A model generated the notes under the pieces. That model made no database searches, was not told the DNA's origin, and saw nothing but the letters and a program-made list of their open reading frames with translations. A DNA stretch of 64,000 bases from JAICYJ01 sp963737445 (GTDB lineage Bacteria; Actinomycetota; Thermoleophilia; Gaiellales; JAICJC01), in NCBI GenBank assembly GCA_963737445.1, contig CAVTSO010000015.1:186001-250000 (forward strand), given 5' to 3'. Shown here one piece after another: positions 50,766 through 59,957 of the stretch (its first letter is position 1; each line of letters opens with the position of its first letter). The translations under genes were made by a program, and so were the position numbers.

Positions 50766-51539
50766 TCATCCCGTCGCAACTTGCCGCGCGGTTGACCGCG
50801 GTGTCAGCACCCGCGGACCGGCCTCGGTCACGGCCACCGTGTGCTCGATGTGCGCGGCCAGGCTGCTGTCGTCGGTATAGACGGCCCAGCCGTCCTCGCC
50901 GCTGATCACGCCCCAGCTGCCGGCGGTGATCATCGGCTCGATCGCAAACACCATCCCGGGGGCAAGCTTCGGCCCGCGGCCGGCCGGCCCGTAGTTGGGG
51001 ATCTGCGGATCCTCGTGCATGCTGCGGCCGACGCCGTGGCCGACCAGCGCGCGGACGATGCCGAAGCCGTTTGCCTCGACCACCTCCTGCACGGCGTGCG
51101 AGATGTCGCCCAGCCGGTTGCCGGGACGGCACTGCGCGATGGCGGCGTCGAGGCTCTTCTGGCAGACATCGATCAGCGCGTACGCCTGCTCGGAGACGGT
51201 CCCGATCGGGATCGTGATGGCCGAGTCGGCCACGAAGCCGTCGAGCGTCACGCCCACGTCCACCGACAGCAGGTCGCCGCCCTTCAGCCGGTAGGGGCCG
51301 GGGATGCCGTGCACGATCATCTCGTTGGGCGATGCGCAGATCGACCCGGGGAAGCCGCGGTAGCCCTTGAAGGTGGGCACGCCGCCGCAGGAGCGGATGT
51401 GCTGCTCGGCCAGGACGTCCAGCTCTCCGGTGGTGACGCCCTCGCGGGCGCTGGCCTCCATCAGCTCCAGCGTCGAGGCGACCACCCGGCCGGCCCGCGC
51501 CATGATCTCGATCTCGGCTGCGGTCTTGCGAACGATCAT
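50766..51539 (-). CDS. map: Methionine aminopeptidase, type I
   Basis: 257 residues from ATG 51539. Metal ligands lie in SVDVGVTLDGFVADSA, HGVGRSMHEDP (GHGVG with His), AIEPM and HIEHTVAVTE. Removes the initiator methionine. The start overlaps the adk stop (ATGA). Confidence 0.97.
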   Translation of the reverse strand: MIVRKTAAEIEIMARAGRVVASTLELMEASAREGVTTGELDVLAEQHIRSCGGVPTFKGYRGFPGSICASPNEMIVHGIPGPYRLKGGDLLSVDVGVTLDGFVADSAITIPIGTVSEQAYALIDVCQKSLDAAIAQCRPGNRLGDISHAVQEVVEANGFGIVRALVGHGVGRSMHEDPQIPNYGPAGRGPKLAPGMVFAIEPMITAGSWGVISGEDGWAVYTDDSSLAAHIEHTVAVTEAGPRVLTPRSTARQVATG

Positions 51540-52204
51540 GAGCCATCCCCCAATCGGGCCAGCAGCGCATCGATCTCGGCGGAGACCTGCTCGCGGGTGC
51601 CCCCGGCGTCGATGAACACGACCAGGCCGGCCGCGTCGTAGTGGTCTACCACCGGCTTGGCCGCCTCCACCCACTGCTTCTGGTAGCGGGCGCGGATCAC
51701 CGGCTCGGTGTCGTCGTCGCGCTGATAGAGCTCGGAGCCGTCGATGTCGCAGGTGCCGGGGTTCTTCGGCGGTGCGCTGACGAGGTGGTAGACGTGCTCG
51801 GCCTCGCGGCAGACGCGACGCCCGCCCACCCGCTCCAGCAGCTGCTCGAGGCCCAGCTCGAAGACCGGCACCGACGAGATGCCGCGGCCCAGATCGGCCA
51901 GCATGGAGTCCAAGGCGTGGGCCTGGGCGAGCGTGCGCGGGAAGCCGTCCAGGATGAACCCGCCCTCGGTGTCCGGCGCCGACAGGCGCTCGCGGAACAT
52001 GCCGATGATCACGTCGTCGGGCACGAGGTCGCCGCGGGCCATGATCTCCTTCGCCACCAGCCCCAGCTCGCTCCCGTCTCGCACGGCCTCACGCAGCATG
52101 TCGCCGGTGGCGATGTGGGCGAGCCCGTGCAGCGCCGCCACGCGCGCAGCCTGGGTGCCCTTGCCGGCCCCGGGAGGGCCCATGAAGATCAGGTCGAGAG
52201 GCAC
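51536..52204 (-). CDS. adk: Adenylate kinase
   Basis: 222 residues from GTG 52204. P-loop GPPGAGKGTQ, ATGDMLREAV, DGFPRTLAQA, and an LID region of the long type (GGRRVCREAEHVYHL...) with two Cys. Interconverts AMP, ADP and ATP. It starts 7 nt after the secY stop. Confidence 0.97.
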   Translation of the reverse strand: MPLDLIFMGPPGAGKGTQAARVAALHGLAHIATGDMLREAVRDGSELGLVAKEIMARGDLVPDDVIIGMFRERLSAPDTEGGFILDGFPRTLAQAHALDSMLADLGRGISSVPVFELGLEQLLERVGGRRVCREAEHVYHLVSAPPKNPGTCDIDGSELYQRDDDTEPVIRARYQKQWVEAAKPVVDHYDAAGLVVFIDAGGTREQVSAEIDALLARLGDGS

Positions 52205-52211
52205 CTGCGGC

Positions 52212-53489
52212 CTACTTCAGGAAGCCCTTGTAGCTGCGCATCGAAAGCTGCGACTCGATCTGACGCATGGTGTCGATGGCAACGCCGACCACGATCAGCA
52301 CGGAGGTTCCGCCCAGCGCACGCGCGGTGGCCGTGCTGAACCCGCCGAACTTGATGAACAGCGTCGGCGCGGCGGCGACGGTGGCCAGGAACAGCGACCC
52401 GGCCACGGTCAGGCGCACCAGCACCGACTCGAGGTACTGCGCGGTGGGGCGGCCGGGGCGGATGCCGGGGATGAAGCCGCCGTACTTCTTGAGGTTGTCG
52501 GCCTGCTCGAGCGAGTTGAACACGACCGCCACGTAGAAGAACGTGAACGCGAAGATCAGCAGCGACTCGCCGATGATGTAGGGCCACGAGGTGAACTGGA
52601 ACCACTGCGCCACCCTCGGGCCGAGCGTGCCCGGCAACAGGCTGGCCACGGTCGCCGGCAGGATCATGATGGCCGAGGCGAAGATCACGGGGATCACGCC
52701 GGCCATGTTCACGCGCAGCGGCAGGTAGGTGCTGCCGCCCGAGGTCATCCGCCGCCCGACCATGCGCTTGGCGTACTGGATCGGGATCTTGCGGATCCCC
52801 TCCTGCACGTAGACGACGCCGGTCACGACCGCCAGGATCACGATCGGCAGCGACAGCTTCTCGAACCCGGAGCCGTTCCACCAGGCGTTGATGCCGGCCG
52901 GGGCGCTGGTCAGGATCGACGAGAAGATCAACAGGCTCATGCCGTTGCCGATGCCCTTCTGGGTGATCAGCTCGCCGATCCACATCAGCAGCGTGGCGCC
53001 GGCGGTGAGCGTCATCACCACCAGCACGTAGCTGCGCAGCGAGTGGTCGACCAGCACGTTGCCGAGGCTGGTCGCGCCCAGCAGGCTGGAGTTGTTCGCG
53101 AATGCATAGGCGTAGCCCAGGGACTGGGCAGCGGCCAGGGCGACGGTCAGATAACGCGTGTACTGCGTGATGCGCCGCTGGCCCAGCTCGCCCTCCTTCT
53201 GCAGCGCCTGCAGCGACGGGAACACGGGCGTCATCACCTGCAGGATGATCGACGCCGTGATGTAGGGCATGATGCCCAGGGCGAAGATCGAGAGCCGGCT
53301 GAGGCCGCCGCCGGAGAAGGTGTTCAGCAGGTTCAGGAAGCTGGAGCCGCCGACGTTGATCGCGTCGGGGTTGACCGCCGGCGCCGGCAGGTGGGAGCCC
53401 AGCCGGTAGACCGCCAGCATCGCCGCCGTGAACAGCAGCTTCGTGCGCAGGTCGGGGACGCGCCAGGCGTTGAGGAAGTTCTCGAGCAC
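52212..53489 (-). CDS. secY: Protein translocase subunit SecY
   Basis: 425 residues, ten membrane helices, GTG start overlapping the rplO stop. Family blocks: IFALGIMPYITASIILQ, TRYLTVALAAAQ, GNGMSLLIF, and GKPTAQYLESVLVRLT-type RPTAQYLESV. Channel for protein export. Confidence 0.97.
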   Translation of the reverse strand: MLENFLNAWRVPDLRTKLLFTAAMLAVYRLGSHLPAPAVNPDAINVGGSSFLNLLNTFSGGGLSRLSIFALGIMPYITASIILQVMTPVFPSLQALQKEGELGQRRITQYTRYLTVALAAAQSLGYAYAFANNSSLLGATSLGNVLVDHSLRSYVLVVMTLTAGATLLMWIGELITQKGIGNGMSLLIFSSILTSAPAGINAWWNGSGFEKLSLPIVILAVVTGVVYVQEGIRKIPIQYAKRMVGRRMTSGGSTYLPLRVNMAGVIPVIFASAIMILPATVASLLPGTLGPRVAQWFQFTSWPYIIGESLLIFAFTFFYVAVVFNSLEQADNLKKYGGFIPGIRPGRPTAQYLESVLVRLTVAGSLFLATVAAAPTLFIKFGGFSTATARALGGTSVLIVVGVAIDTMRQIESQLSMRSYKGFLK

Positions 53490-54235
53490 TACTCCGTAGT
53501 CTCACCCTCGTCGTCGTTGGTGTCCGTGGCCTCGGCCACGGGCTCGTCCTCGGCGGGCGCCTCGTCAGCCTCCGGCTCGGCCGGCGCCTCCTCGGCCTCC
53601 GGGTCGGCTTCGGCCTCCGCCGCAGCGTCGGGCTCGGCCTTGGGCGCCTTCTTCTGCTTCGGCTTGGGCGCGGCCTCGGCCTCGGGCTGCTCCTGCTCGG
53701 CGGCCGCGGGCGCCTTGGCCCGCCGCTTCTTGGGCCTGGCGTCAGGGTCGGGCTGGGGGCCGACCAGCACGACGCTGCCGCCGGCGCCCTCGATCAGCTC
53801 GACCGCCTTCGCCGAGAAGCGATGCGCGTGGACGGTCAGCTTGACCGTCAGCTCGCCGCTTCCGAGCACCTTGATCGGGTGCTTCAGGGAGCGCACGACC
53901 CCAGCCTGCTTGAGCAGCTCGGGGGTGACCTCGGTGCCGGCGTCGAACCGCGCCAGCTCACGCACATTTACCGGCGTGGTGTGGGTGCGGAACGGGCCCA
54001 GCGGCATCGACTTGCGGTGGTTGGGGCCGCGCAGCTTGCCCAGCCGCATGTACAGCGGCATCTGCCCGCCCTCGAAGCCCGGGCGCATGCTGTGGCTGCC
54101 CGACCGCGACTTCTGGCCCTTCTGGCCACGCCCGGCGGTCTTGCCGCTGCCGGAGCCGTGGCCGCGGCCGATGCGCTTGCGATCGCGGTGGCTGCCCTCG
54201 GCCGGCTTCAGTGTGTGCAGGTTCAGTTCACTCAT
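53489..54235 (-). CDS. rplO: 50S ribosomal protein L15 with long acidic C-terminal tail
   Basis: 248 residues; the conserved L15 part ends near residue 150 (SAKAVELIEGAGGSVVLVGP). About 95 further residues are rich in Ala, Glu, Pro, Lys and Asp (KAPAAAEQEQPEAEAAPKPK and similar), ending acidic. Normal L15 is about 145-150 residues. Tails of the same kind are on L22 and S3. Confidence 0.93.
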   Translation of the reverse strand: MSELNLHTLKPAEGSHRDRKRIGRGHGSGSGKTAGRGQKGQKSRSGSHSMRPGFEGGQMPLYMRLGKLRGPNHRKSMPLGPFRTHTTPVNVRELARFDAGTEVTPELLKQAGVVRSLKHPIKVLGSGELTVKLTVHAHRFSAKAVELIEGAGGSVVLVGPQPDPDARPKKRRAKAPAAAEQEQPEAEAAPKPKQKKAPKAEPDAAAEAEADPEAEEAPAEPEADEAPAEDEPVAEATDTNDDEGETTE

Positions 54236-54410
54236 CGTTCTCGACCTTCACGAGCGAGGCCACCTTGCGCAGCATTCCCTGCAGCACGGGCGAGTCCTCG
54301 TGGACCGATGACTGGTTGATGTTGCGCAGCCCCAGCGCCCTCATCGTGCCCCGGTGTTCGGGCCGTGTGCGGATGGTGCTGCGCACCTGGGTGATGCGGA
54401 GCTTGGCCAT
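54228..54410 (-). CDS. rpmD: 50S ribosomal protein L30
   Basis: 60 residues, MAKLRITQVRSTIRTRPEHR then TMRALGLRNINQSSVHEDSP. Overlaps the rplO start by 8 nt and shares a base with the rpsE stop. Confidence 0.97.
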   Translation of the reverse strand: MAKLRITQVRSTIRTRPEHRGTMRALGLRNINQSSVHEDSPVLQGMLRKVASLVKVENDE

Positions 54411-54985
54411 CAGGCGCCCTCGGCCGCGGCAACGGCGGCCGCCTCGACGGCGGCGGCCTGCTCGGCGACCACCTCGGAGTGGGGCTTGATCACCTGGGCC
54501 ACCGTCTTGCCCCGGAGCTTCGCCACCTCCTCCGGCCGCTTCAGGTTCTTGAGCCCGTCCACCGTCGCCATCAGCAGGTTGATCGGGTTGGCCGTACCGA
54601 GCGACTTGGCCAGGATGTCGCGCACCCCGCCCAACTCCAGCACGGCGCGCACGCCGGCGCCGGCGATCACGCCGGTGCCCTCGCTGGCCGGCTTCAGCAT
54701 CACGCGGCCGGCGCCGTACCGCCCGACCGTCTGATGCGTGATCGTAGTCTTGTACTTCGGCACCTGGAACATGTTCTTCTTGGCGTCCTCGACCGCCTTG
54801 GCGATCGCCGAGGGCACCTCGTTGGCCTTGCCGTAACCGACGCCGACGCGGTCGACCTCGTCGCCCACCACCACCAGCGCGGTGAAGGAGAAGCGCCGGC
54901 CGCCCTTCACCACTTTGGCCACGCGGTTGATCTTGACCACGCGCTCCTGGAGCTCGCGGGTGTCACGTTCGTTTCGAGCCATCAA
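54410..54985 (-). CDS. rpsE: 30S ribosomal protein S5
   Basis: 191 residues: RVVKINRVAKVVKGGRRFSF, GKANEVPSAIAKAVEDAKKN and GTGVIAGAGVRAVLELGGVR are the expected S5 blocks. Ala/Glu-rich C-terminal 20 residues. ATGA overlap with rplR. Confidence 0.97.
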   Translation of the reverse strand: MMARNERDTRELQERVVKINRVAKVVKGGRRFSFTALVVVGDEVDRVGVGYGKANEVPSAIAKAVEDAKKNMFQVPKYKTTITHQTVGRYGAGRVMLKPASEGTGVIAGAGVRAVLELGGVRDILAKSLGTANPINLLMATVDGLKNLKRPEEVAKLRGKTVAQVIKPHSEVVAEQAAAVEAAAVAAAEGA

Positions 54986-55335
54986 AACTCGAGTCCCCCT
55001 TCGCGGGCGGCGTCTGCGAGCGCCTTCACCCTGCCGTGGTAGAGATAGCCGCCGCGGTCGAACACGACAGTTTCGATGCCGGCCGCCTTCGCGCGCTCGG
55101 CGATCAGCTTGCCGACAGCTGCCGGCGCGTCGGCGCGTGACGTCTTGACCAGCTGCTTCTCGCCGCTGGACGCCGCCGCCAGCGTGTGGCCGGCCTCGTC
55201 ATCGATCAGCTGTGCGTAGATGCGCGCGTTCGAGCGGTACACGGCCAGGCGCGGCCGCGCCGTCGTCCCCGACAGCTTCGCACGCACCCGGCGATGCCGC
55301 CGCTGCCGTGCCTGTTCCTTCGTCTGAACGCTCAT
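54982..55335 (-). CDS. rplR: 50S ribosomal protein L18
   Basis: 117 residues; RPRLAVYRSNARIYAQLIDD and VFDRGGYLYHGRVKALADAA are the 5S rRNA-binding family blocks. Coupled to rplF and rpsE by 4-nt overlaps. Confidence 0.97.
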   Translation of the reverse strand: MSVQTKEQARQRRHRRVRAKLSGTTARPRLAVYRSNARIYAQLIDDEAGHTLAAASSGEKQLVKTSRADAPAAVGKLIAERAKAAGIETVVFDRGGYLYHGRVKALADAAREGGLEF

Positions 55336-55865
55336 GCGCGCTTACCGACCTTCCTGACAACGTGCTCGTCCGCATACCTGATGCCCTTGCCCTTGTAGGG
55401 CTCCGGCGGGCGCCACTTGCGGATCTGGGCGGCGACCTCGCCGACCACCTGCTTGGAGATCCCGCGCACAACGATCTGGGTCGGCTGCGGCACCTCGAAG
55501 GTGACTCCCTCGGGCGCCTTCACCGACACCGGATGGCTGAATCCCAGCTGCATCTCGAGATCGCTGCCGCGCAGGGCGGCACGATAGCCGACACCCTGGA
55601 TCTCGAGCCGCTTCTCGAACCCGTCGGTGACGCCGGTGACCATGTTTGCGACCAGCGAGCGCGTCAGCCCGTGCAGGGCGCGGTGGTCGCCGCGGTCGCT
55701 TGGGCGCGACACCAGCAGCGTGCCGTCGTCGAGCGTGACCGTCATGTCGGGGCTGACGCGCTCCGACAGGGTGCCCTTGGGCCCCTTCACGGTCACGCTG
55801 CCGCGCCCGATCTCGATATCGACACCGGATGGCACTGTGATGGGTTTTCGTCCGATACGGCTCAT
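55332..55865 (-). CDS. rplF: 50S ribosomal protein L6
   Basis: 177 residues, MSRIGRKPITVPSGVDIEIG at the start and the C-terminal signature PEPYKGKGIRYADEHVVRK. Normal length. Confidence 0.98.
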   Translation of the reverse strand: MSRIGRKPITVPSGVDIEIGRGSVTVKGPKGTLSERVSPDMTVTLDDGTLLVSRPSDRGDHRALHGLTRSLVANMVTGVTDGFEKRLEIQGVGYRAALRGSDLEMQLGFSHPVSVKAPEGVTFEVPQPTQIVVRGISKQVVGEVAAQIRKWRPPEPYKGKGIRYADEHVVRKVGKRA

Positions 55866-55869
55866 CGAT

Positions 55870-56265
55870 TCACCACACGTAGCAGAGCACCTCGCCGCCG
55901 ACGCCCGCCTCCTGGGCCTGGCGGCCGGTGACGACGCCGCTCGAAGTTGACAGGATCGCGACGCCCATCCCGCCCAGCACCTTGTGGGGGCGGTCCTTGC
56001 GTGCGTAGATGCGCCGGCCCGGCTTGGACACGCGCTTGAGGCCGGAGATCACGCGCTCGCGGTTGGCACCGTACTTGAGCGTCACCACCAGCGTGTCATG
56101 CACCTCGCCCTTGTCCACCTTGAAGCCCTCGATGTAACCCTCCTGCTCGAGGATGCGCGCGATCTCCCTGCGCATGCCGGAGCTGGGCATCTCGACGTAC
56201 TGGTGGAGCGCCAGGTTGGCGTTCCGGAGGCGCGTCAGCATGTCTGCGATCGGATCAGTGATCAT
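55870..56265 (-). CDS. rpsH: 30S ribosomal protein S8
   Basis: 131 residues; MITDPIADMLTRLRNANLAL and the C-terminal VAILSTSSGVVTGRQAQEAG are diagnostic. Confidence 0.98.
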   Translation of the reverse strand: MITDPIADMLTRLRNANLALHQYVEMPSSGMRREIARILEQEGYIEGFKVDKGEVHDTLVVTLKYGANRERVISGLKRVSKPGRRIYARKDRPHKVLGGMGVAILSTSSGVVTGRQAQEAGVGGEVLCYVW

Positions 56266-56269
56266 CTGC

Positions 56270-56455
56270 TCACCAGCTGCTCTTGGTCATGCCCGGCACC
56301 ACACCCTGGTGCGCGAGCTCGCGGAGACAGATCCGGCAGACGCCGAACTTGCGGTAGTAGCCGCGGGCGCGGCCGCAGCGTGCGCAGCGGTTGTAGGCCC
56401 TGGTCGGATACTTCGCCGGGCGCTGCTGCTTGACCCTCAGTGATTCCTTAGCCAT
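56270..56455 (-). CDS. rpsN: 30S ribosomal protein S14, zinc-binding type
   Basis: 61 residues with CARCGRARGYYRKFGVCRIC, the four-Cys (C+) short form that belongs in the spc operon. Zinc-free paralogues, if present, lie elsewhere. Confidence 0.97.
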   Translation of the reverse strand: MAKESLRVKQQRPAKYPTRAYNRCARCGRARGYYRKFGVCRICLRELAHQGVVPGMTKSSW

Positions 56456-57031
56456 CTAGAAACGTCCCTCGTCGGTTGCGAACGGCATGCCCATGGCGCG
56501 CAGCAGTTCGCGCGCCTGGTCGTCCGTTGCTGCTGAGGTGGTGATCGTGATGGTCAGGCCACGCACCTCATGGATGTCGTCGTAGTTGATCTCGGGGAAG
56601 ATGATCTGCTCGCGCACGCCCATCGAGAAGTTCCCGCGGCCGTCGAACGAGCCCGGGTTGATCCCGCGGAAGTCGCGGATGCGCGGGAGCGCGATCGCCA
56701 TCAGGCGGTCGTAGAACTCGTACATGCGATCGCCGCGCAGCGTCACCTTGCAGCCGATCGGCATGCCCTCGCGCAGCTTGAAGCCGGCGATCGAGTTCTT
56801 CGCGCGCGTGATCACGGGACGCTGTCCGGCGATGGTGGCCAGCTGCTCGGCGGCGTCGTCCAGCGCCTTGGCGTTGGTCTTGGCCTCACCCACGCCCATG
56901 TTCAGGGTGATCTTGGTGATCCGGGGCACGGCCATCATCGAGGACAGGCCCAGCGACTCCTGCAGAGCCGGCCGGATCTCGTCGAAATATCGCTCCTTCA
57001 GGCGCGGAGTCGGCGCTTCCACGGTGCTCAT
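56456..57031 (-). CDS. rplE: 50S ribosomal protein L5
   Basis: 191 residues from ATG 57031, which overlaps the rplX stop. MAVPRITKITLNMGVGEAKT and DFRGINPGSFDGRGNFSMGV are the L5 blocks (5S rRNA and tRNA contact). The frame is open upstream but that part is rplX in another frame. Confidence 0.97.
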   Translation of the reverse strand: MSTVEAPTPRLKERYFDEIRPALQESLGLSSMMAVPRITKITLNMGVGEAKTNAKALDDAAEQLATIAGQRPVITRAKNSIAGFKLREGMPIGCKVTLRGDRMYEFYDRLMAIALPRIRDFRGINPGSFDGRGNFSMGVREQIIFPEINYDDIHEVRGLTITITTSAATDDQARELLRAMGMPFATDEGRF

Positions 57032-57381
57032 CCGTCGATGTCCTTCCCGCAGGCGCGGCACACGCGCACCTTGCTGCCGCCGTCGGTGAACCGGTAGCCC
57101 ACCCGCGTCGGCTTGCCGCACGACGGGCACACCAGCTGCACGTTGGACAGGTTCAGCGGCGCCTCCTTCTCGATCACGCCGCCGGGGATCACCTGCTGGT
57201 TGCTCGAGTTGCGCGGCGCCGGCCGCGGCTTGGTGTGCCGCTTGATCATGTTGACCTTCTCGACCACGACGCGGCCGCGCTCCGGCAGCACGCGCACGAC
57301 GGTGCCGCGCTTGCCCGAATCCTTGCCGGCGATCACCTGCACGGAGTCGCCCTTCCTGATCTTGACCTTTGCATCTGCCAC
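57028..57381 (-). CDS. rplX: 50S ribosomal protein L24 with C-terminal zinc ribbon
   Basis: 117 residues: KOW motif KIRKGDSVQVIAGKDSGKRG, then EKVNMIKRHTKP, and a C-terminal CPSCGKPTRVGYR...CRACGKD pair of CxxC knuckles. Confidence 0.96.
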   Translation of the reverse strand: MADAKVKIRKGDSVQVIAGKDSGKRGTVVRVLPERGRVVVEKVNMIKRHTKPRPAPRNSSNQQVIPGGVIEKEAPLNLSNVQLVCPSCGKPTRVGYRFTDGGSKVRVCRACGKDIDG

Positions 57382-57385
57382 TGTC

Positions 57386-57754
57386 CTACAGCACCTCTGG
57401 CGCGAGCGAGACGATCTTCATGAAGTTGCGCTCGCGCAGCTCGCGCGCAACCGGGCCGAAGATGCGGGTCCCGCGGGGGTTGCGCTGGTTGTCGATGATC
57501 ACCGCGGCGTTCTCGTCGAAGGCGATGTACGTGCCGTCCTCGCGATGGTGCTGCTTCTTGGTGCGCACCACCACGGCCGTCACCACCTCGCCCTTCTTGA
57601 CGCTGCCGTTCGGGGTCGCCTGCTTGACGGTGCCGACGATGATGTCGCCGACCCCGGCATAGCGGCGCTTGCTGCCGCCCTTGATACGGATGCAGAGCAG
57701 CTCGCGGGCGCCGGTGTTGTCGGCCACGCGAAGCCTGGTCTCCACCTGGATCAC
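57386..57754 (-). CDS. rplN: 50S ribosomal protein L14
   Basis: 122 residues from GTG; ETRLRVADNTGARELLCIRI and the C-terminal FGPVARELRERNFMKIVSLA are diagnostic. Overlaps rpsQ by 4 nt. Confidence 0.98.
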   Translation of the reverse strand: MIQVETRLRVADNTGARELLCIRIKGGSKRRYAGVGDIIVGTVKQATPNGSVKKGEVVTAVVVRTKKQHHREDGTYIAFDENAAVIIDNQRNPRGTRIFGPVARELRERNFMKIVSLAPEVL

Positions 57755-58029
57755 TTCGCCACCTCGACGATCTCGGCGACGCGCCAGCGCTTTGTCTTGG
57801 ACAGCGGCCGCGTCTCCACAAGACGGACGATGTCCCCGGCCTTGGCGCTGCCGGCCTCGTCATGGGCATGCAGGCGGATCGAGCGGCGCATCATCTTCTT
57901 GTACTTGGGATGCGGCTTGAGGATGTCGACGCGCACGACCACCGTCTTGTCCATCTTGTCGGACACGACGATGCCGCGGCGCTCCTTGCGCCGGCCCCGC
58001 TCTTCGGTTGTGGTCTCGCTCTCGCTCAT
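57751..58029 (-). CDS. rpsQ: 30S ribosomal protein S17
   Basis: 92 residues; GIVVSDKMDKTVVVRVDILK and the closing TRPLSKTKRWRVAEIVE are the family blocks, after a charged N-terminal extension of about 18 residues. Confidence 0.97.
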   Translation of the reverse strand: MSESETTTEERGRRKERRGIVVSDKMDKTVVVRVDILKPHPKYKKMMRRSIRLHAHDEAGSAKAGDIVRLVETRPLSKTKRWRVAEIVEVAK

Positions 58030-58235
58030 GACGCCTGCACTTTCTGGGCCGCGGCGCGCTCGTGGGCGAGCGTCAGCAGCCGGGCAATATCTCGCTTGGC
58101 ACGGTGCAGCGCGGCCGGGTTTTCGAGCGCCCCGGTGGCGTGCTGGAACCGCAGGTTGAACAGCTCCTGGCGCGCCTCACCGAGGCGGCGCTCGAGCTCG
58201 TCGTCGGTCAGCTCTCGGATCTCACTGGCCCTCAA
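58026..58235 (-). CDS. rpmC: 50S ribosomal protein L29
   Basis: 69 residues from TTG 58235 (MRASEIRELTDDELERRLGE, NLRFQHATGALENPA). The frame runs on upstream into rplP without a stop, but a perfect ribosome binding site (GGAGGTGATC, 58239-58248) stands 8 nt before this TTG, counted from GGAGG, so L29 is probably initiated on its own. Confidence 0.85.
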   Translation of the reverse strand: MRASEIRELTDDELERRLGEARQELFNLRFQHATGALENPAALHRAKRDIARLLTLAHERAAAQKVQAS

Positions 58236-58649
58236 AGAGATCACCTCCCGCGTTACGAACTTGGACCGGACCGGGAGCTTCATTGCCGCCAGCCGGATCG
58301 CCTCGCGTGCCAGCGGCTCGGGCACGCCCGCCAGCTCGAACATGACGCGGCCGGGCTTGACCACGGCCACCCAGTGCTCGGGCGAGCCCTTGCCGGAGCC
58401 CATGCGCGTCTCGGCCGGCTTAGCCGTGACGGCCTTGTCCGGGAAGATGTTGATCCAGACCTTGCCGCCGCGCTTGATCTTGCGGGTCATCGCGATACGG
58501 GCGGCCTCGATCTGCCGGTTGGTGACCCAGCCCTGCTCCATCGCCTTCAGCCCGTACTCGCCGAACTGCACGCGGGTGCCGCCCTTGGCCAGGCCGGTGC
58601 GGCGTCCGCGATGCGGCTTGCGGTACTTGGTTCGCTTTGGCAGCAGCAC
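58236..58649 (-). CDS. rplP: 50S ribosomal protein L16 (frame continues into rpmC)
   Basis: GTG start at 58649; MLLPKRTKYRKPHRGRRTGL through KLPVRSKFVTREV covers a normal L16 of about 136 residues. No in-frame stop separates it from L29: the next TGA (58241-58243) is one base out of frame. A 1-nt indel in rplP would explain this; a real L16-L29 fusion protein would need confirmation. Confidence 0.85.
58239..58248 (-). promoter_or_regulatory. Full-length Shine-Dalgarno of rpmC
   Basis: GGAGGTGATC is complementary to the whole 3' end of 16S rRNA (GATCACCTCC). It lies within the last codons of rplP and decides the L29 start at TTG 58235. Confidence 0.7.
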
Positions 58650-59957
58650 TACGCGTCACCACCCTCGGGCGCCTCGGGCGCGGCCTCCTCGGGGGCGGGC
58701 GGCTCGGCCTTCTCGGCCGCGGGCTTCTCGGCGGCGGGCTTCTTCGCAGCCGGCTTCTTTGCGGCCGGCTTCTTGGCCGGTGCCTTCTTGGGAGCGGCCG
58801 GCTCGGCCGCGACCTCGGCGGCCGGCTCCTCCGTCATAGCGGCCTCGGGAGCGGCGACCTCGGGCGCGCCCGTCTCGGCGGCAGCCGCCTCAGGAGCGGC
58901 CGCCTCAGGGGCAGCAGCCTCGGGGGCAGCAGACCTCAGGAGCGGCAGCCTCAGGAGCAGCAGCCTCAGGAGCAGCCGTCTCAGGAGCAGCCTCAGGAGC
59001 AGCAGCCTCAGGAGCAGCCGTCTCGGGCGCAGCGGTTTCGGGAGCTGCAGCCTCGGCAGCCGCAGGAGCGGCCTGCGGGCGCGGACGCGCGCGACGGCCG
59101 CCGGCACCGGCGTTCGGATCGCCGCTCTGGGCGGGGTCGTTCTGACCCTGGCGCGGACGCCGGCCACGGCCACCGCCGCCGTCGCGTCCACCACCGGCAC
59201 CGCCTCCGCCACTGCGGCGCTGGGGCCGGGCGGGGCCGAGCTGCTCGGCATCGCCGGGGCGGCCGCCACGCCGGCGGCGCGTGTCGACCTCGCCCAGGCG
59301 CGTGCCCGCGGCGTCCCGCTCGAAGCCCTCGGGCATGATCTCGCCCTTGTTGATCCAGACCTTGACGCCGATCCGGCCGAAGGTGGTCTTGGCCTCGGCG
59401 AAGCCGTAGTCGATGTCGGCGCGGAGCGTGTGCAGGGGTACGCGGCCCTCGCTGTAGCTCTCGGTGCGCGACATCTCGGCACCACCCAGGCGGCCGCCGC
59501 AGCGGATCTTGACGCCCTGCGCGCCCGAGCGCATCGACGAGCTCAGCGATCGCTTCATGGCGCGGCGAAACGAGACGCGGTTCTGGAGCTGCTCGGCGAT
59601 CGACTGCGCGACCAGCTTGGCGTCAAGCTCGGGGCGCTTGATCTCGGTGATGTTGACCTGCACGGCCTTGCCGGTCATGTCGTGCAGCTCCTTGCGGAGC
59701 GCGTCCACCTCGGAGCCGGATTTGCCGATCACGATGCCCGGCCGGGCGGTGTAGATATCGACGGTGACCTTCTGCTTGTCCTTGCGGATATGGATGTCCG
59801 ACAGCCCGGCATGCGAGAGCTTGCCGTAGATGTGGTCACGGATCTTGAAGTCCTCGGACAGATAGCCCGAGAAGTCCTTGCTGGTTGTGAACCAGTTCGA
59901 CTTCCAGGTATGGATGATGCCGACGCGCAGGCCGCCGGGATGAACCTTGTGGCCCAT
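58649..59957 (-). CDS. rpsC: 30S ribosomal protein S3 with long repetitive tail, one frameshift
   Basis: S3 core from MGHKVHPGGLRVGIIHTWKS through the KH domain (IVIGKSGSEVDALRKEL) and GEIMPEGFERDAAGTRLGEV to about residue 225. Then come a Gly/Arg-rich part, many AAPE repeats and a PAKKPAAKKPA section ending near EAAPEAPEGGDA. An extra base at 58933 breaks the AAPE run; removing it gives one protein of 435 residues. Ordinary S3 is about 220-280 residues. The stop shares a base with the rplP GTG. Confidence 0.9.

Noticed and set aside
58900..59060. Short repeated units that look like a tandem repeat or CRISPR array
   Set aside because: They are codon-level AAPE repeats inside the S3 tail, without spacer structure.
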